From assembly GCA_937920235.1 (NCBI GenBank), contig CALGUK010000008.1:48938-112937 (forward strand): a stretch of DNA of 64,000 bases, read 5' to 3'. Within the stretch, counting starts at the first letter, position 1; each line of letters opens with the position of its first letter. A program made the translations under genes and the position numbers. The notes under the pieces are model-generated. The model did not search any database and was not told where the DNA came from. It saw only the letters and a list, made by a program, of their open reading frames with translations. This document shows, in pieces, positions 1-8,594 of this stretch. The stretch is from an uncultured Clostridia bacterium. GTDB taxonomy: Bacteria; Bacillota; Clostridia; Oscillospirales; Acutalibacteraceae.

Positions 1-1118
1 CCGGAATAATAGTTAAAGCTTATTATTCCGTTACAGTCGGGATCGCCCTTAAGTGCCTCCACATAAAGCATATCGTAAAGTGCAGACTTATTAACTTGAA
101 CACCGCTGTTGGCAATCACCTCGGAAAAAAGCTTCACAAATGCATCAAGATCAGATGTGCAAGTATTACAGTGAACCATAGCAACAGGTTTTCCCGTGGG
201 CGTAGTTACCATATCAATTTCCGTATAAACATCCGACAAGGCTTTGTCAAGCACAACCATACCGAAAATTGACGTTCCTGCTGAAATATTTCCCGTTTTT
301 GCGGCAACGCTGTTTGTTGCAACCATACCTGTTCCCGCATCGCCTTCGGGAGGGCAAAGGGGAATACCAGCTTCAAGCTCACCGGTGGGGTCAAGAAGCA
401 ATGCACCCTTTGCGGTAAGGTTTCCTGCCTCTTCACCGGCAACAAGGATTTTCGGAAGAATATCGAGAAGCTTCCAGCCGTATCCTTTATCCTTGATTTT
501 GGCATCAAATTCCGCAACCATTTGTTCATCATAGCAATTTTTTGTGCTGTCGATCGGGAACATTCCTGCCGCTTCACCAATACCTATGACCTTTTCCCCT
601 GTGAGCATCCAATGAACATAGCCTTCAAGAGTTGTGAGAAAATCTATGTCGGAAACGTGACTTTCACCGTTGATAACAGACTGATAAAGATGTGCTATGC
701 TCCAACGCTGAGGAATATTAAAATTGAAGAGTTTTGTAAGCTCAGACGAGGCATTTTCGGTTATCGTATTACGCCAGGTTCTGAATTCTGCAAGCTGTTT
801 CCCCTCTTTGTCAAAAGGAAGATATCCATGCATCATTGCAGAGAAGCCGATGGCTTTAAGTTTTGTAAGCTTAACGCCGTATTTTTCAAAGACATCCGTT
901 TTAAGATTTTTATATGCATCCTGAAGACCGATCCACACATCCTCCATATGATAAGTCCAGATGCCGTTTTCCAAACGGTTTTCCCAGCCGTGACTTCCCT
1001 GTGCTATCGGATTATGTTTTTCATCAATCAAGACAGCTTTAATGCGGGTTGAACCCATCTCAATTCCGAGAACGGCATTACCGCTGATTAAGGTATCAAC
1101 AATATATTTGTTATCCAT
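1..1118 (-). CDS. FGGY-family carbohydrate kinase (partial, 3' end outside window)
   Basis: The protein runs off the left edge, leaving 372 N-terminal codons. FGGY kinases phosphorylate sugars such as xylulose, gluconate or glycerol with ATP. The actin-like phosphate-binding strand [12 protein letters not shown] is at residues 18-29. The motifs GFSAMMHGY (91-99) and FRTWRN (112-117) follow, and the C-terminal domain opens around residue 255 with GDAGTGM and NISAGTS. The ATG at 1118 has GGAGAG 6-7 bases upstream. The sugar cannot be told from sequence; the MMHG motif points to the xylulokinase-like part of the family rather than to glycerol kinase. It lies downstream of a secreted GH5 enzyme, but a promoter sits between them, so it may be transcribed alone. 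Confidence 0.85.
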   Translation of the reverse strand, partial: MDNKYIVDTLISGNAVLGIEMGSTRIKAVLIDEKHNPIAQGSHGWENRLENGIWTYHMEDVWIGLQDAYKNLKTDVFEKYGVKLTKLKAIGFSAMMHGYLPFDKEGKQLAEFRTWRNTITENASSELTKLFNFNIPQRWSIAHLYQSVINGESHVSDIDFLTTLEGYVHWMLTGEKVIGIGEAAGMFPIDSTKNCYDEQMVAEFDAKIKDKGYGWKLLDILPKILVAGEEAGNLTAKGALLLDPTGELEAGIPLCPPEGDAGTGMVATNSVAAKTGNISAGTSIFGMVVLDKALSDVYTEIDMVTTPTGKPVAMVHCNTCTSDLDAFVKLFSEVIANSGVQVNKSALYDMLYVEALKGDPDCNGIISFNYYS

Positions 1119-1151
1119 ATATTACTCTCCCGATAAAATATAATTTTATTA

Positions 1152-1180
1152 ATTATATCATTAAAGTGAAAATTCTTCAA
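1152..1180 (-). promoter_or_regulatory. sigma-A promoter of the FGGY kinase
   Basis: On the minus strand TTGAAG, 17 bases, TATAAT; the -10 box ends 34 bases before the kinase start codon. Confidence 0.6.
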
Positions 1181-1186
1181 TATCAA

Positions 1187-2443
1187 TTACATTATTTTAC
1201 TCATTTCAACACTGTTGAAGCTGAACTCTGCAGTAGGACTGATTTTTATAATGTAGTTAATTATTTCTTCATAGGATGCGCTCTTAATATCAATTCTTGA
1301 GACATTTCGATTGAAAATTCCCCACTGACTGCCGGCATTAAAGGTTTTATAATTCCATTTGGTTCTGTTGATTTTACAAAGTTCATAAAGCAGACGGGCG
1401 AAATACTCATTTTCACCATTGTTGTATTCACCGTTGTAAACAGCAACATTATATTTGCGACGAATCTTTTTAAGCTCTGAAACCCTGTATCTTATCATCC
1501 CTTTATCAGTATCGTAAATATGAAGCTGATACATCACGTTTTTATATTCCTTTTCATCAGGATTCGGTAAGACCTCGGTTGACCATATACCCTCAAAAGA
1601 GATAATGTGATTGTTATCCACACTGCGAATAGCTTTGTAAAGAATATCGTAAGCATTATTTGTATTATAAACAGCATCTTCGCTTTCTGCCTGCCAGGAA
1701 TAATCACCAGTGTATCCGCTGTTATTCTGCGGTTCATTCAGCAGGTCATAAGCGGCAATTAAGGGACAATCCTTATATCTTTCGGCAATAGCTGTCCAAA
1801 GTTCAACACATGTCTCCATTTTACCTTCAACCTGATAGAGTTCGTTTCTGCCCGCCTTACCCGTACTGTGATTTTTACTCTGTCCGCCGGGAGCACCGTG
1901 CATATCAAGGATAATATAAAGCCCGTAATCTGAGCATTTATCAATGAGCCAGTCAAGACGCTTGAAGCCCGGGTTATCGTTATGGTCAGCAGTTCGCCAG
2001 CTTCCATCCTCATTCATAAAATTGCGATACCAGAACGGAACGCGAACACAGTTAAATCCTAGTTTTTCAATCTGCGCAATATCTGATTCGGTTATAAAAT
2101 TATCCATAAAGATCTTTTCGATCTCCTCGGTTTTTTCTTTTCCGAATCTAGTCTCAAGAACTTCAAGTGTATCGTAATGTGCCCAATCGGATGTATATTC
2201 AGGAACAAATCCCATCCAGGTTTCCCAAAGAAGCCAATTTCCGAGATTAACACCGTTGAGAACAATTTTTTCTCCACTCTCATTCACGAGATGTCCCGAT
2301 TTATTCACAGTCAGCAAAGTCATCTCAAAATTGTTTTTATTGTTATATTCCGCAAACTCCTTAACCTCGGGTTCAGGTAAATTTATACCAATCATTGACA
2401 ACAAAACCGAAACAGCAAGAATTATTGATGATATTATTTTCAT
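1187..2443 (-). CDS. secreted glycoside hydrolase family 5 protein (cellulase/exo-glucanase-like)
   Basis: A 418-residue protein with a hydrophobic N-terminal export signal (residues 1 to about 24). It has a GH5 TIM barrel: GVNLGNWL at 64-71, LDMHGAPGGQ at 179-188, the acid/base Glu237 in LLNEPQN and the likely nucleophile Glu339 in YNGEYNN. The GVNLGNW and LDMHGAPG forms are typical of the exo-beta-1,3-glucanase/broad beta-glucanase branch of GH5, so it probably cuts plant or fungal beta-glucan outside the cell. The exact substrate is inference. The ATG at 2443 has AAAAAGGAGAG upstream. No dockerin or binding module is visible. If the signal is a lipobox it is not canonical. Confidence 0.87.
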   Translation of the reverse strand: MKIISSIILAVSVLLSMIGINLPEPEVKEFAEYNNKNNFEMTLLTVNKSGHLVNESGEKIVLNGVNLGNWLLWETWMGFVPEYTSDWAHYDTLEVLETRFGKEKTEEIEKIFMDNFITESDIAQIEKLGFNCVRVPFWYRNFMNEDGSWRTADHNDNPGFKRLDWLIDKCSDYGLYIILDMHGAPGGQSKNHSTGKAGRNELYQVEGKMETCVELWTAIAERYKDCPLIAAYDLLNEPQNNSGYTGDYSWQAESEDAVYNTNNAYDILYKAIRSVDNNHIISFEGIWSTEVLPNPDEKEYKNVMYQLHIYDTDKGMIRYRVSELKKIRRKYNVAVYNGEYNNGENEYFARLLYELCKINRTKWNYKTFNAGSQWGIFNRNVSRIDIKSASYEEIINYIIKISPTAEFSFNSVEMSKIM

Positions 2444-2503
2444 AATGAACTCTCCTTTTTTATTTATTATATTTCATTACAAATCTAATTTCAAGATATA
2501 AAA

Positions 2504-2530
2504 ATACTTCCGCACTCTGTACGGAAGTAT
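2504..2530 (-). terminator. intrinsic terminator after prmA
   Basis: A perfect 9-bp stem (ATACTTCCG/CGGAAGTAT) with a 9-base loop, followed on the minus strand by TTTTTATA. It lies 10 bases beyond the prmA stop. Confidence 0.8.
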
Positions 2531-2539
2531 AATTGTAAT

Positions 2540-3469
2540 TTACTGTTTATTTTTTTTGCAGACAAAACAGAGCCATCCGCCGTCTTCATATCTTTCTATA
2601 ATTTCAAAATTATTATCGTAAAATGCTTTTTTGACCTCTTCTTCACGAGGTTCAATGATTCCGGATGTTATAAAAACACCGTCATCTTTTAAGAATTCCC
2701 CCACCTGTGAAGAAAACAGAATGATTATATCGGCTACAATGTTTGCAACAACAACATCGAATTTGCCCTTTACCTTATCAACCAGGTTACCGTGGAGAAT
2801 ATTGTATTTAGGCTCTGTAAAGCCATTTACAACACCATTCTCTTTAGCAGTTTTTACCGCAAGCTTATCAATATCAACACCTGTTGCATTATCGGCACCT
2901 ATTAAAAGTGATGCAATAGATAAAATACCGCTTCCGCATCCACAATCAAGAACACTGTCGCCCGATTTGACGTGTTTTTCAAGAGTTTCAAGACAAAGAC
3001 GAGTGGTATTATGACCTCCGCTGCCGAATGCAAGTCCCGGTTCAATGCTCAACACTGCTCTGCCCTCTGCAGTATACTCATCAATCCAGAGAGGACGTAT
3101 GAGAAGCTTATCACCAATTTTCATCGGTTTGAAATAATCCTTCCAGTTATTCTCCCAATCCTCGTTTTTGCAGGGCTTATACTCAATATTATGAGGAATA
3201 TTCTCGCTGTCGTATCTTTCAGTTAAAAAAGATATTGCTTCCTTATAATTTTCCTCAGGTGAAATGTAAAGATGAATACAGCCTTTTGAACGGTCCTTTG
3301 CAAGCAATTCCTCATCTATAAGATCTATATTTGCAATTTCCCAAGCTTCCTGCTCAAGATTACGGTAATCTTCAATATAAATACCGTAAGGTACTGCCAT
3401 ACTTGCAATATCTGAAGCGCGTTCGATATTTTCTGCATCAATTTCTATTTTAATTTCGGTCCAATCCAT
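2540..3469 (-). CDS. prmA: ribosomal protein L11 methyltransferase
   Basis: PrmA trimethylates lysines and the N-terminus of ribosomal protein L11 using SAM. The sequence shows the N-terminal substrate-recognition domain, the family motif EDWENNWKDYFKP (103-115), the loop PGLAFGSGGHNTTRLC (144-159) and SAM motif I VLDCGCGSGILSI (173-185). The ATG at 3469 is preferred over the open frame 8 codons upstream because AAAAGGAGAG sits just before it, and the extra codons would overlap the rplS terminator. The length of 309 residues is normal. An rplS terminator separates it from rplS, but its own promoter is not obvious, so some readthrough is likely. Confidence 0.93.
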   Translation of the reverse strand: MDWTEIKIEIDAENIERASDIASMAVPYGIYIEDYRNLEQEAWEIANIDLIDEELLAKDRSKGCIHLYISPEENYKEAISFLTERYDSENIPHNIEYKPCKNEDWENNWKDYFKPMKIGDKLLIRPLWIDEYTAEGRAVLSIEPGLAFGSGGHNTTRLCLETLEKHVKSGDSVLDCGCGSGILSIASLLIGADNATGVDIDKLAVKTAKENGVVNGFTEPKYNILHGNLVDKVKGKFDVVVANIVADIIILFSSQVGEFLKDDGVFITSGIIEPREEEVKKAFYDNNFEIIERYEDGGWLCFVCKKNKQ

Positions 3470-3496
3470 ACTGCCTCTCCTTTTGATAAACAAAAA

Positions 3497-3514
3497 GCAG
3501 AGATTTCTCTCTGC
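3497..3514 (-). terminator. intrinsic terminator after rplS
   Basis: Minus strand GCAGAGA, loop GAAA, TCTCTGC, then TTTTTG. A 7-bp stem with a tetraloop, 25 bases after the rplS stop and only 15 bases before the prmA Shine-Dalgarno sequence. Confidence 0.85.
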
Positions 3515-3538
3515 CTTGTTTGCATTTTGACGATTAGA

Positions 3539-3880
3539 TTATATCTGCTCTTTAACCTTAGCAGCCTTACCAACTCTGTCACGAAGATAATAGAGCTTGC
3601 TTCTGCGAACCTTACCGCGTCTAACAGTCTCTACCTTTGCAACGTTTGGAGAATTAACAGGGAATACTCTTTCAACACCTACGCCGTATGATACACGACG
3701 AACTGTAAATGTTTCGGAAACGCCTTCACCCTTGCGAGCGATGATTGTTCCCTCGAATACCTGAATTCTTTCTCTTTCGCCTTCACGAATCTTAACGTGT
3801 ACTTTAACAACGTCGCCGACTCTGATTGCCGGGTTTGCCTCTTTAATGCAACCCTCTGTCATCAATTTTAATGCGTCCAT
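3539..3880 (-). CDS. rplS: 50S ribosomal protein L19
   Basis: Complete bL19 of 113 residues, at the 30S/50S interface. Recognised from [21 protein letters not shown] (residues about 22-42; only the first part is diagnostic), [14 protein letters not shown] and the C-terminal [12 protein letters not shown]. The start has GGAGGTTAGTT upstream. In many Firmicutes rplS sits after trmD; here it is monocistronic with its own promoter, a leader of about 95 bases and a terminator, which suggests autoregulation. Confidence 0.97.
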   Translation of the reverse strand: MDALKLMTEGCIKEANPAIRVGDVVKVHVKIREGERERIQVFEGTIIARKGEGVSETFTVRRVSYGVGVERVFPVNSPNVAKVETVRRGKVRRSKLYYLRDRVGKAAKVKEQI

Positions 3881-3976
3881 AACTAACCTCCGATAAAAAT
3901 TTTCAAGTGTTCGTACCGAATGTCAGCAGAGGACCACCCGAGATAATAGTTATTTTTTTGCAGTTTCCCACAAATG
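3881..3976 (-). promoter_or_regulatory. candidate L19 (rplS) mRNA leader
   Basis: The transcript between the predicted start (about 3977) and the rplS ATG is about 95 bases. It is GC-richer than the flanks and holds a strong short hairpin (TTCG-GTA-CGAA) and the stretch GGGTGGTCCTCTGCTGAC. Firmicutes rplS genes are known to carry an autoregulatory L19 leader at this place. Assignment rests on position and visible pairing, not on a covariance-model match. Confidence 0.45.
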
Positions 3977-3983
3977 CCTAAGT

Positions 3984-4012
3984 ATAATACCACAAGTCAA
4001 CGAAAAATGCAA
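3984..4012 (-). promoter_or_regulatory. sigma-A promoter of rplS
   Basis: Minus strand TTGCAT, 17 bases, TATTAT. Transcription would start near 3977. Confidence 0.6.
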
Positions 4013-4027
4013 GTGTTTTTTAAAGTT

Positions 4028-4267
4028 TTATAATGAAATAATAATATTTTCACCTTGTCTTGTATTTATATTTACAATTTCGTATCCTTTATAAGTTTTA
4101 GCTTTTTTAATAACAGGCTTTATAAATTTATATTTGATTTTTAGAAGTGGGTTAAAATATAGCCCAAAAATCAACTTGAGAATACAAAAAGTAAATCTAT
4201 TAAGAATAAGTGCATTGGGTATTTTTATACATTTTCTTTTCTGATTAACAGGAAAAGTTACTTTCAT
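4028..4267 (-). CDS. small basic protein partnered with an XRE regulator
   Basis: A 79-residue lysine-rich protein with a central hydrophobic stretch (about residues 21-40) that could lie at a membrane. The start ATG overlaps the stop of the upstream XRE gene by 4 bases (ATGA), so the two are translationally coupled. Its C-terminus, YEIVNINTRQGENIIISL, matches in pattern the C-terminus of the XRE protein (EIVTVETQNGDDIRVVVEK). This suggests they share a small beta domain of the kind found C-terminal in YvlB/LiaX-like and related Firmicutes proteins. Function unknown. Confidence 0.65.
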   Translation of the reverse strand: MKVTFPVNQKRKCIKIPNALILNRFTFCILKLIFGLYFNPLLKIKYKFIKPVIKKAKTYKGYEIVNINTRQGENIIISL

Positions 4268-4761
4268 TTTTCAACTACCACCCGAATATCATCACCATTT
4301 TGTGTTTCAACCGTTACTATTTCACCAAGCACGCCCATTTCAACCATTTTGAAAATACTTTCAAAGTTTACTCCACTTAAATCTATACCTGTAAACATAA
4401 ATGAAATATCTTTACCCACATTTATAAGTTCCTTAACTAATAAATAAGGTAGATTGACTTTAATATCATCACCGTGAACAGTATCGACATACACTCTTAA
4501 AACAAGTTCATTTTCATTGACTTTTTCTGTTTTTTCATATTTAACTTTTGATTGAACTTCATCGTTCTTGAAAAGCTCATCAATTGTAATACCATAAACC
4601 TCTGCAATCTTTGGTAAAGTCATAATATCAGGGCAGGCAATATCGTTTTCCCACTTTGATACAGCTTGTGCAGATACCCCTAATTTTTCTGCAACATAAT
4701 CCTGAGTAAAACCTGACTGTTTTCTTAAATCATAAAGTTTTTTACCAATTGTTTTTTCCAT
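4264..4761 (-). CDS. XRE-family transcriptional regulator
   Basis: 165 residues. The N-terminal Cro/C1 helix-turn-helix spans about residues 7-62, with the recognition part QDYVAEKLGVSAQAVSKWEND typical of clostridial XRE proteins (quoted region about residues 20-40). The C-terminal half (about 85-165) is a beta-rich domain containing VHGDDIKVNLPYLLV and ending in GEIVTVETQNGDDIRVVV. This arrangement is seen in regulators that pair with small YvlB-like proteins. The ATG at 4761 has AAAGGAGAAG upstream. The short palindrome TAACCGGTTA lies just upstream and may be an autoregulatory operator. The ligand or stress signal is unknown. Confidence 0.85.
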   Translation of the reverse strand: MEKTIGKKLYDLRKQSGFTQDYVAEKLGVSAQAVSKWENDIACPDIMTLPKIAEVYGITIDELFKNDEVQSKVKYEKTEKVNENELVLRVYVDTVHGDDIKVNLPYLLVKELINVGKDISFMFTGIDLSGVNFESIFKMVEMGVLGEIVTVETQNGDDIRVVVEK

Positions 4762-4784
4762 TGCAACTTCTCCTTTGAATTTTT

Positions 4785-4794
4785 TAACCGGTTA
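4785..4794. promoter_or_regulatory. palindrome upstream of the XRE gene (candidate operator)
   Basis: A perfect 10-bp palindrome, TAACCGGTTA, sits 24 bases before the XRE start codon. It is just downstream of a possible -10 box (TACAAT, 4802-4807, minus strand) with a weak -35 (TTTACT, 17-base spacing). The position suits repression by the XRE protein. Confidence 0.4.
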
Positions 4795-4849
4795 CAACTG
4801 CATTGTATGGCGAATTTTTCAAAAAGTAAATGTAACAAAAGTTGATTTT

Positions 4850-6025
4850 TTATTTTTCAACCATTGGTTGAATTTGTTTTGAGTGCTTTAGCATAATGCA
4901 AGTTGATATTGCAGTTATTACAAAAGCGATTATCTGAAAAATGCTAAAGATGTCTGTTGATAATTTTTCTGCAAGCAGGCCAAAAGTAATTGGAGACAAT
5001 AAAATACTAGCATAAGATATTGCACCTTGAAGACCTATAAATGATTGTGAAATATCGCGTCCCATATGTATTGGTGTTAAATGTGTCATATTAGGGAATA
5101 TTGGTCCGTTACCGAGACCTATAAGGAATAATCCTATTCCTGCTATACTTGGATTACCTGCAAATGTAAGAATAATTGCAATTAAGGTTATTGACTCTCC
5201 TATTACAATAATCTTTTTGGGTGGGATTTTATTCACAAGTACACCTGATAAAAATCTGCCTAACGTCATTCCTATAAAATAAAATGCAATCATCCCTGCT
5301 GCTTTATCCGGAGTAAGTCCTTTTGAATTAACAAGGAATGTGCTACCCCACGCAAGACAAACTGACTCGATTGCACAAGAGCCGTAATACACCACAAGAC
5401 TTGCACGCGCAATAGGGATATTAAGCAAATCAGAAATTGACACTACTCTTGTTTCGTCTTCTGTAGCTTTTTGTTCTTTAACCTTTTTCCATATAGGGAT
5501 TGACAGAAAGCACATAAGGGTAAGTGCAAGCTGGAAAAAGAACATTATACTGTATCCGCCCTGCCAATTATTGCTGTTTTTAAGTGCTGCGGACATCAAT
5601 AACGGGCTTATCGTAACTCCGACACCGTAGGAGCAATGTAAGAAATTAACGTGCGATGCCTTGTAGTTCAAAGCAACATACGTATTGAGAACATTATCAA
5701 TTCCACCCGCTCCGAGTCCGAGAGGAATCGCAAAGAAGCACAGCATCAGCATATTTTCTGAAAATGAATATCCGAGCAATGCAACAGCCGTAAAGGCTGT
5801 ACTGATTGCAACCACCAATGGTGTTCCCAGTTTTTTCGTTATACGGGCACTCAAAAGGCTTGATACAATAGTGCCCATATACATAATCCCCGTTACGAAA
5901 TTTGAATATGAAATCGGCAAATTTAGTTCAGTATATATTGCAGGCCATGCCGATCCGAAAAGTGAATCGGGAATTCCGAGTCCGACATAGGTAATAAATA
6001 TTATGATTAAAAGTACAGTCGCCAT
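4850..6025 (-). CDS. MFS transporter, FHS/sugar-symporter-like
   Basis: 391 residues with about 12 predicted membrane helices. Helix 4-5 carries the stretch GLGAGGIDNVLNTYVA followed by NFLHCSYGVGVTISP, which resembles the NFLH..(W/Y)G.G motif of fucose:proton-symporter-like MFS proteins. It probably moves a sugar or related small molecule; the substrate is unknown. The start codon is 1 base after the stop of the DUF2344 gene, with GGAGAT inside that gene's end, so it is translated as part of the same unit even though the functions appear unrelated. Confidence 0.85.
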   Translation of the reverse strand: MATVLLIIIFITYVGLGIPDSLFGSAWPAIYTELNLPISYSNFVTGIMYMGTIVSSLLSARITKKLGTPLVVAISTAFTAVALLGYSFSENMLMLCFFAIPLGLGAGGIDNVLNTYVALNYKASHVNFLHCSYGVGVTISPLLMSAALKNSNNWQGGYSIMFFFQLALTLMCFLSIPIWKKVKEQKATEDETRVVSISDLLNIPIARASLVVYYGSCAIESVCLAWGSTFLVNSKGLTPDKAAGMIAFYFIGMTLGRFLSGVLVNKIPPKKIIVIGESITLIAIILTFAGNPSIAGIGLFLIGLGNGPIFPNMTHLTPIHMGRDISQSFIGLQGAISYASILLSPITFGLLAEKLSTDIFSIFQIIAFVITAISTCIMLKHSKQIQPMVEK

Positions 6026-6026
6026 A

Positions 6027-6710
6027 TTATCTGAATATCTCCATATCCTCGGTGTAGGATTTCACTTTAACCACATCGACATCACATTCATCAGTTTCCG
6101 TATTTCTCGTCATAGCACCGATTAAAAGCATCGGATTTATATTGAGGCTTGTTCCTGATGAGAGGACAGTATTCAGAACAAGCTTACCATCAGACATTTC
6201 CAGAGAATAACTTTTTATATTTTCTTTGATGTTAACTTCTTTTTCAACCTTTTTTCTGCCCTGCTTTGCTTTTTTTAATACAAGGATTTCATCTGAAGCA
6301 AGCAGACTATCCGCATTATCTGTGAGAAGCTTATCAGGATTATTAAAGGTAATTTTATACTCTGCCCATTTTATGTCATTTGGAGACATTTCGGGAACAT
6401 ATATTTCCTTAACGATTATATTTTCGGGTAATGCGCTGTTAATTGTGTGTGCCAGCTCATCGAGATCGGTTTCTTCTGTCAGACGAAAATCAACCGTTTC
6501 ACACAAGCTCTCAAATCCGAGGGAAAGAGGCATAGCAAAAGTCAGAAACGCGTGAGGGTTAAATCCCTCAGTAAACCAAATCGGGACTTTTGCCCTTTTC
6601 ATAGCACGGGTAATACAACGAACAACATCAAGATGCGATATAAACTTTCCCATACCTGTTTTTTCAAAGGACATACGGACTTCCATCGCCCACTTTTTAA
6701 CCTCTGGCAT
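6027..6710 (-). CDS. DUF2344 (TIGR03936) radical-SAM-linked protein
   Basis: 227 residues. The family signature is at the N-terminus: RMSFEKTGMGKFISHLDVVR followed by RAKVPIWFTEGFNPH. These proteins are nearly always encoded beside, or fused to, the TIGR03960 radical SAM protein, and that is the case here. The reaction is not established. The ATG at 6710 has GGAGGT at 8-9 bases upstream and overlaps the end of the radical SAM gene by 14 bases, implying coupled translation and a joint complex or pathway. In many Firmicutes the pair precedes rng/rplU; here it is followed by an MFS transporter. Confidence 0.9.
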   Translation of the reverse strand: MPEVKKWAMEVRMSFEKTGMGKFISHLDVVRCITRAMKRAKVPIWFTEGFNPHAFLTFAMPLSLGFESLCETVDFRLTEETDLDELAHTINSALPENIIVKEIYVPEMSPNDIKWAEYKITFNNPDKLLTDNADSLLASDEILVLKKAKQGRKKVEKEVNIKENIKSYSLEMSDGKLVLNTVLSSGTSLNINPMLLIGAMTRNTETDECDVDVVKVKSYTEDMEIFR

Positions 6711-8541
6711 CGCAGTTACCTCCGTTCAGCTTGTTAGCACCGCATCCTGAACACCTGATACGGCAATGCGGTGTTGTTACGCTATCATGCGCTTTTTTGT
6801 TTTCTTCAATAAGAAACTCCTTGCGAACACCGTAATCCATATGGTCCCAAGGCAGAATTTCATCATATTCTCTGCGACGGTTTGCATAAAACGAGGTGTT
6901 AAGCTCACACTCATCAAATGCTTCACTCCATTTTGAAAAGTCAAAAAACTCGTCCCAACTGTCAAACTTACAGCCTTTTTTCCATGCCTTGTATATAACG
7001 GCACCAAGCCTTCGGTCACCTCTTGCAAGAACTCCTTCAAGAACAGAGGTTTCTGACTGATGATAGCTTACGGATATTTTACGGCTTGTTGTACTGCTTA
7101 ACAAATGTTTCTGTTTTTGCACAAGCATTTCGCCTGTATCCTGCGGTTCCCACTGAAAAGGAGTAAACGGTTTCGGAACAAATGAGGCACAGCTCACACT
7201 CACCTGCACACCCTTACCCTTTTCACGATTCGGGTTGCGGTAAAAAGTATCGACTACCTTTTGAGCAAGGTCGGCTATACCCTTGATATCATCGAGGGTT
7301 TCTGTGGGAAGTCCCATCATAAAATAAAGCTTAACGCTTGTCCAACCGCCGTTAAATGCTTTAAGAGCCGTATTGAGAACCTCTTCCTCAGTAACATTTT
7401 TGTTGATTGCATCACGAAGTCTCTGTGTTCCTGCCTCGGGGGCAAAGGTAAGACCGCTTCGGCGTACTTTCTTCAACTGTTCCATAAGCTCATCCGAAAA
7501 ATTATCAACTCTCAGAGACGGTAATGATACATTTATGTTTTCATTTAACGCCCAGTCAAAAAGCATCGGAATAAGCTTTTCAATACCTGTATAATCGCTT
7601 GTGGACAAAGAGCAAAGTGAAATCTCGTCATATCCCGTGTTATCGCTGATCTTTCTGCATTGAGCATTGATGGTTTCGGGAGATTTCTCTCTTATCGGTC
7701 TGTAAATAAAGCCTGCCTGACAGAATCGACATCCTCGGATGCAACCGCGGAACACTTCACCGACTGTTCTGTCCTGAACCACATCAATTAAAGGCACAAC
7801 AAATTTTTCGGGATAATATGTTGTATTAAGATCGGAAACGACTCTCTTTTTTACCTTTTCAGGTGCGGTTTCAATATTGCGTATAAGCTGTACTGTACCA
7901 TCGTCATTATAATCAACCTCATAGAATTCAGGGACATAAACTCCCTCAATTTTAGCCGCTTCTCGCAGGAAATCTATTCTTGTTGACCCTTTTTCCTTAT
8001 GCTCGATAAGTAAATCAATAAGCTCGTTTGTAACCTCCTCGCCTTCACCCGGGAGGAAGATATCAATAAAATCCGTCATTGGTTCCGGATTGCATACACA
8101 CGGACCGCCTGCAATGACAATAGGAGTCAGATTGGTTCTGTCCTTTTTTAGCACGGGAACACCGCCCAGATCGAGCATATTAAGTACATTTGTATAGCTG
8201 AGCTCATATTGAAGCGTAAAACCGATAAGATCGAATTTATCGAGAGAGTCTCCGCTTTCAAGAGCATATAATTTAACATTATTTTCACGCATAAGCGTTT
8301 CCATATCTTCCCAGGGAGCAAAAACTCTTTCGCACCACGCATCCTTCCGCTCGTTTACAAGTCCGTAAAGAATTTTCATGCCGAGATGAGACATACCGAT
8401 TTCATAATTATCGGGAAAGCAAAACGCATATCTTAACTTAATTTCATTTAAATCTTTAACGACACTGTTAAGTTCACCGCCCGTATATCTTCCGGGTTTC
8501 TGAACCTTTTTTAACAGCTTTTCAACTTCTTTTTTAACCAT
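6697..8541 (-). CDS. TIGR03960 family B12-binding-domain radical SAM protein
   Basis: 614 residues. The N-terminal cobalamin-binding-like domain (about 1-230) contains FPDNYEIGMSHLGMKIL. The radical SAM core begins with FRGCIRGCRFCQAGF, where Cys267, Cys271 and Cys274 bind the [4Fe-4S] cluster. The C-terminus has a cysteine-rich tail (CRIRCSGCG, then CDARG) that could bind a metal. Family members are widespread in Clostridia with DUF2344; the substrate is unknown, and RNA modification has been a common guess. Length is typical. No clear promoter is visible in the 53 bases upstream. Confidence 0.92.
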   Translation of the reverse strand: MVKKEVEKLLKKVQKPGRYTGGELNSVVKDLNEIKLRYAFCFPDNYEIGMSHLGMKILYGLVNERKDAWCERVFAPWEDMETLMRENNVKLYALESGDSLDKFDLIGFTLQYELSYTNVLNMLDLGGVPVLKKDRTNLTPIVIAGGPCVCNPEPMTDFIDIFLPGEGEEVTNELIDLLIEHKEKGSTRIDFLREAAKIEGVYVPEFYEVDYNDDGTVQLIRNIETAPEKVKKRVVSDLNTTYYPEKFVVPLIDVVQDRTVGEVFRGCIRGCRFCQAGFIYRPIREKSPETINAQCRKISDNTGYDEISLCSLSTSDYTGIEKLIPMLFDWALNENINVSLPSLRVDNFSDELMEQLKKVRRSGLTFAPEAGTQRLRDAINKNVTEEEVLNTALKAFNGGWTSVKLYFMMGLPTETLDDIKGIADLAQKVVDTFYRNPNREKGKGVQVSVSCASFVPKPFTPFQWEPQDTGEMLVQKQKHLLSSTTSRKISVSYHQSETSVLEGVLARGDRRLGAVIYKAWKKGCKFDSWDEFFDFSKWSEAFDECELNTSFYANRRREYDEILPWDHMDYGVRKEFLIEENKKAHDSVTTPHCRIRCSGCGANKLNGGNCDARG

Positions 8542-8594
8542 AATAAACCTCGCAAATTCAATTCAATATATTTTACAATAAAATTTACGATATT

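Noticed and set aside
522..1052. Plus-strand open frame of 176 codons over the left edge
   Set aside because: It lies opposite the FGGY kinase frame, which has full family motifs and a ribosome site; the plus frame has no recognisable domain.
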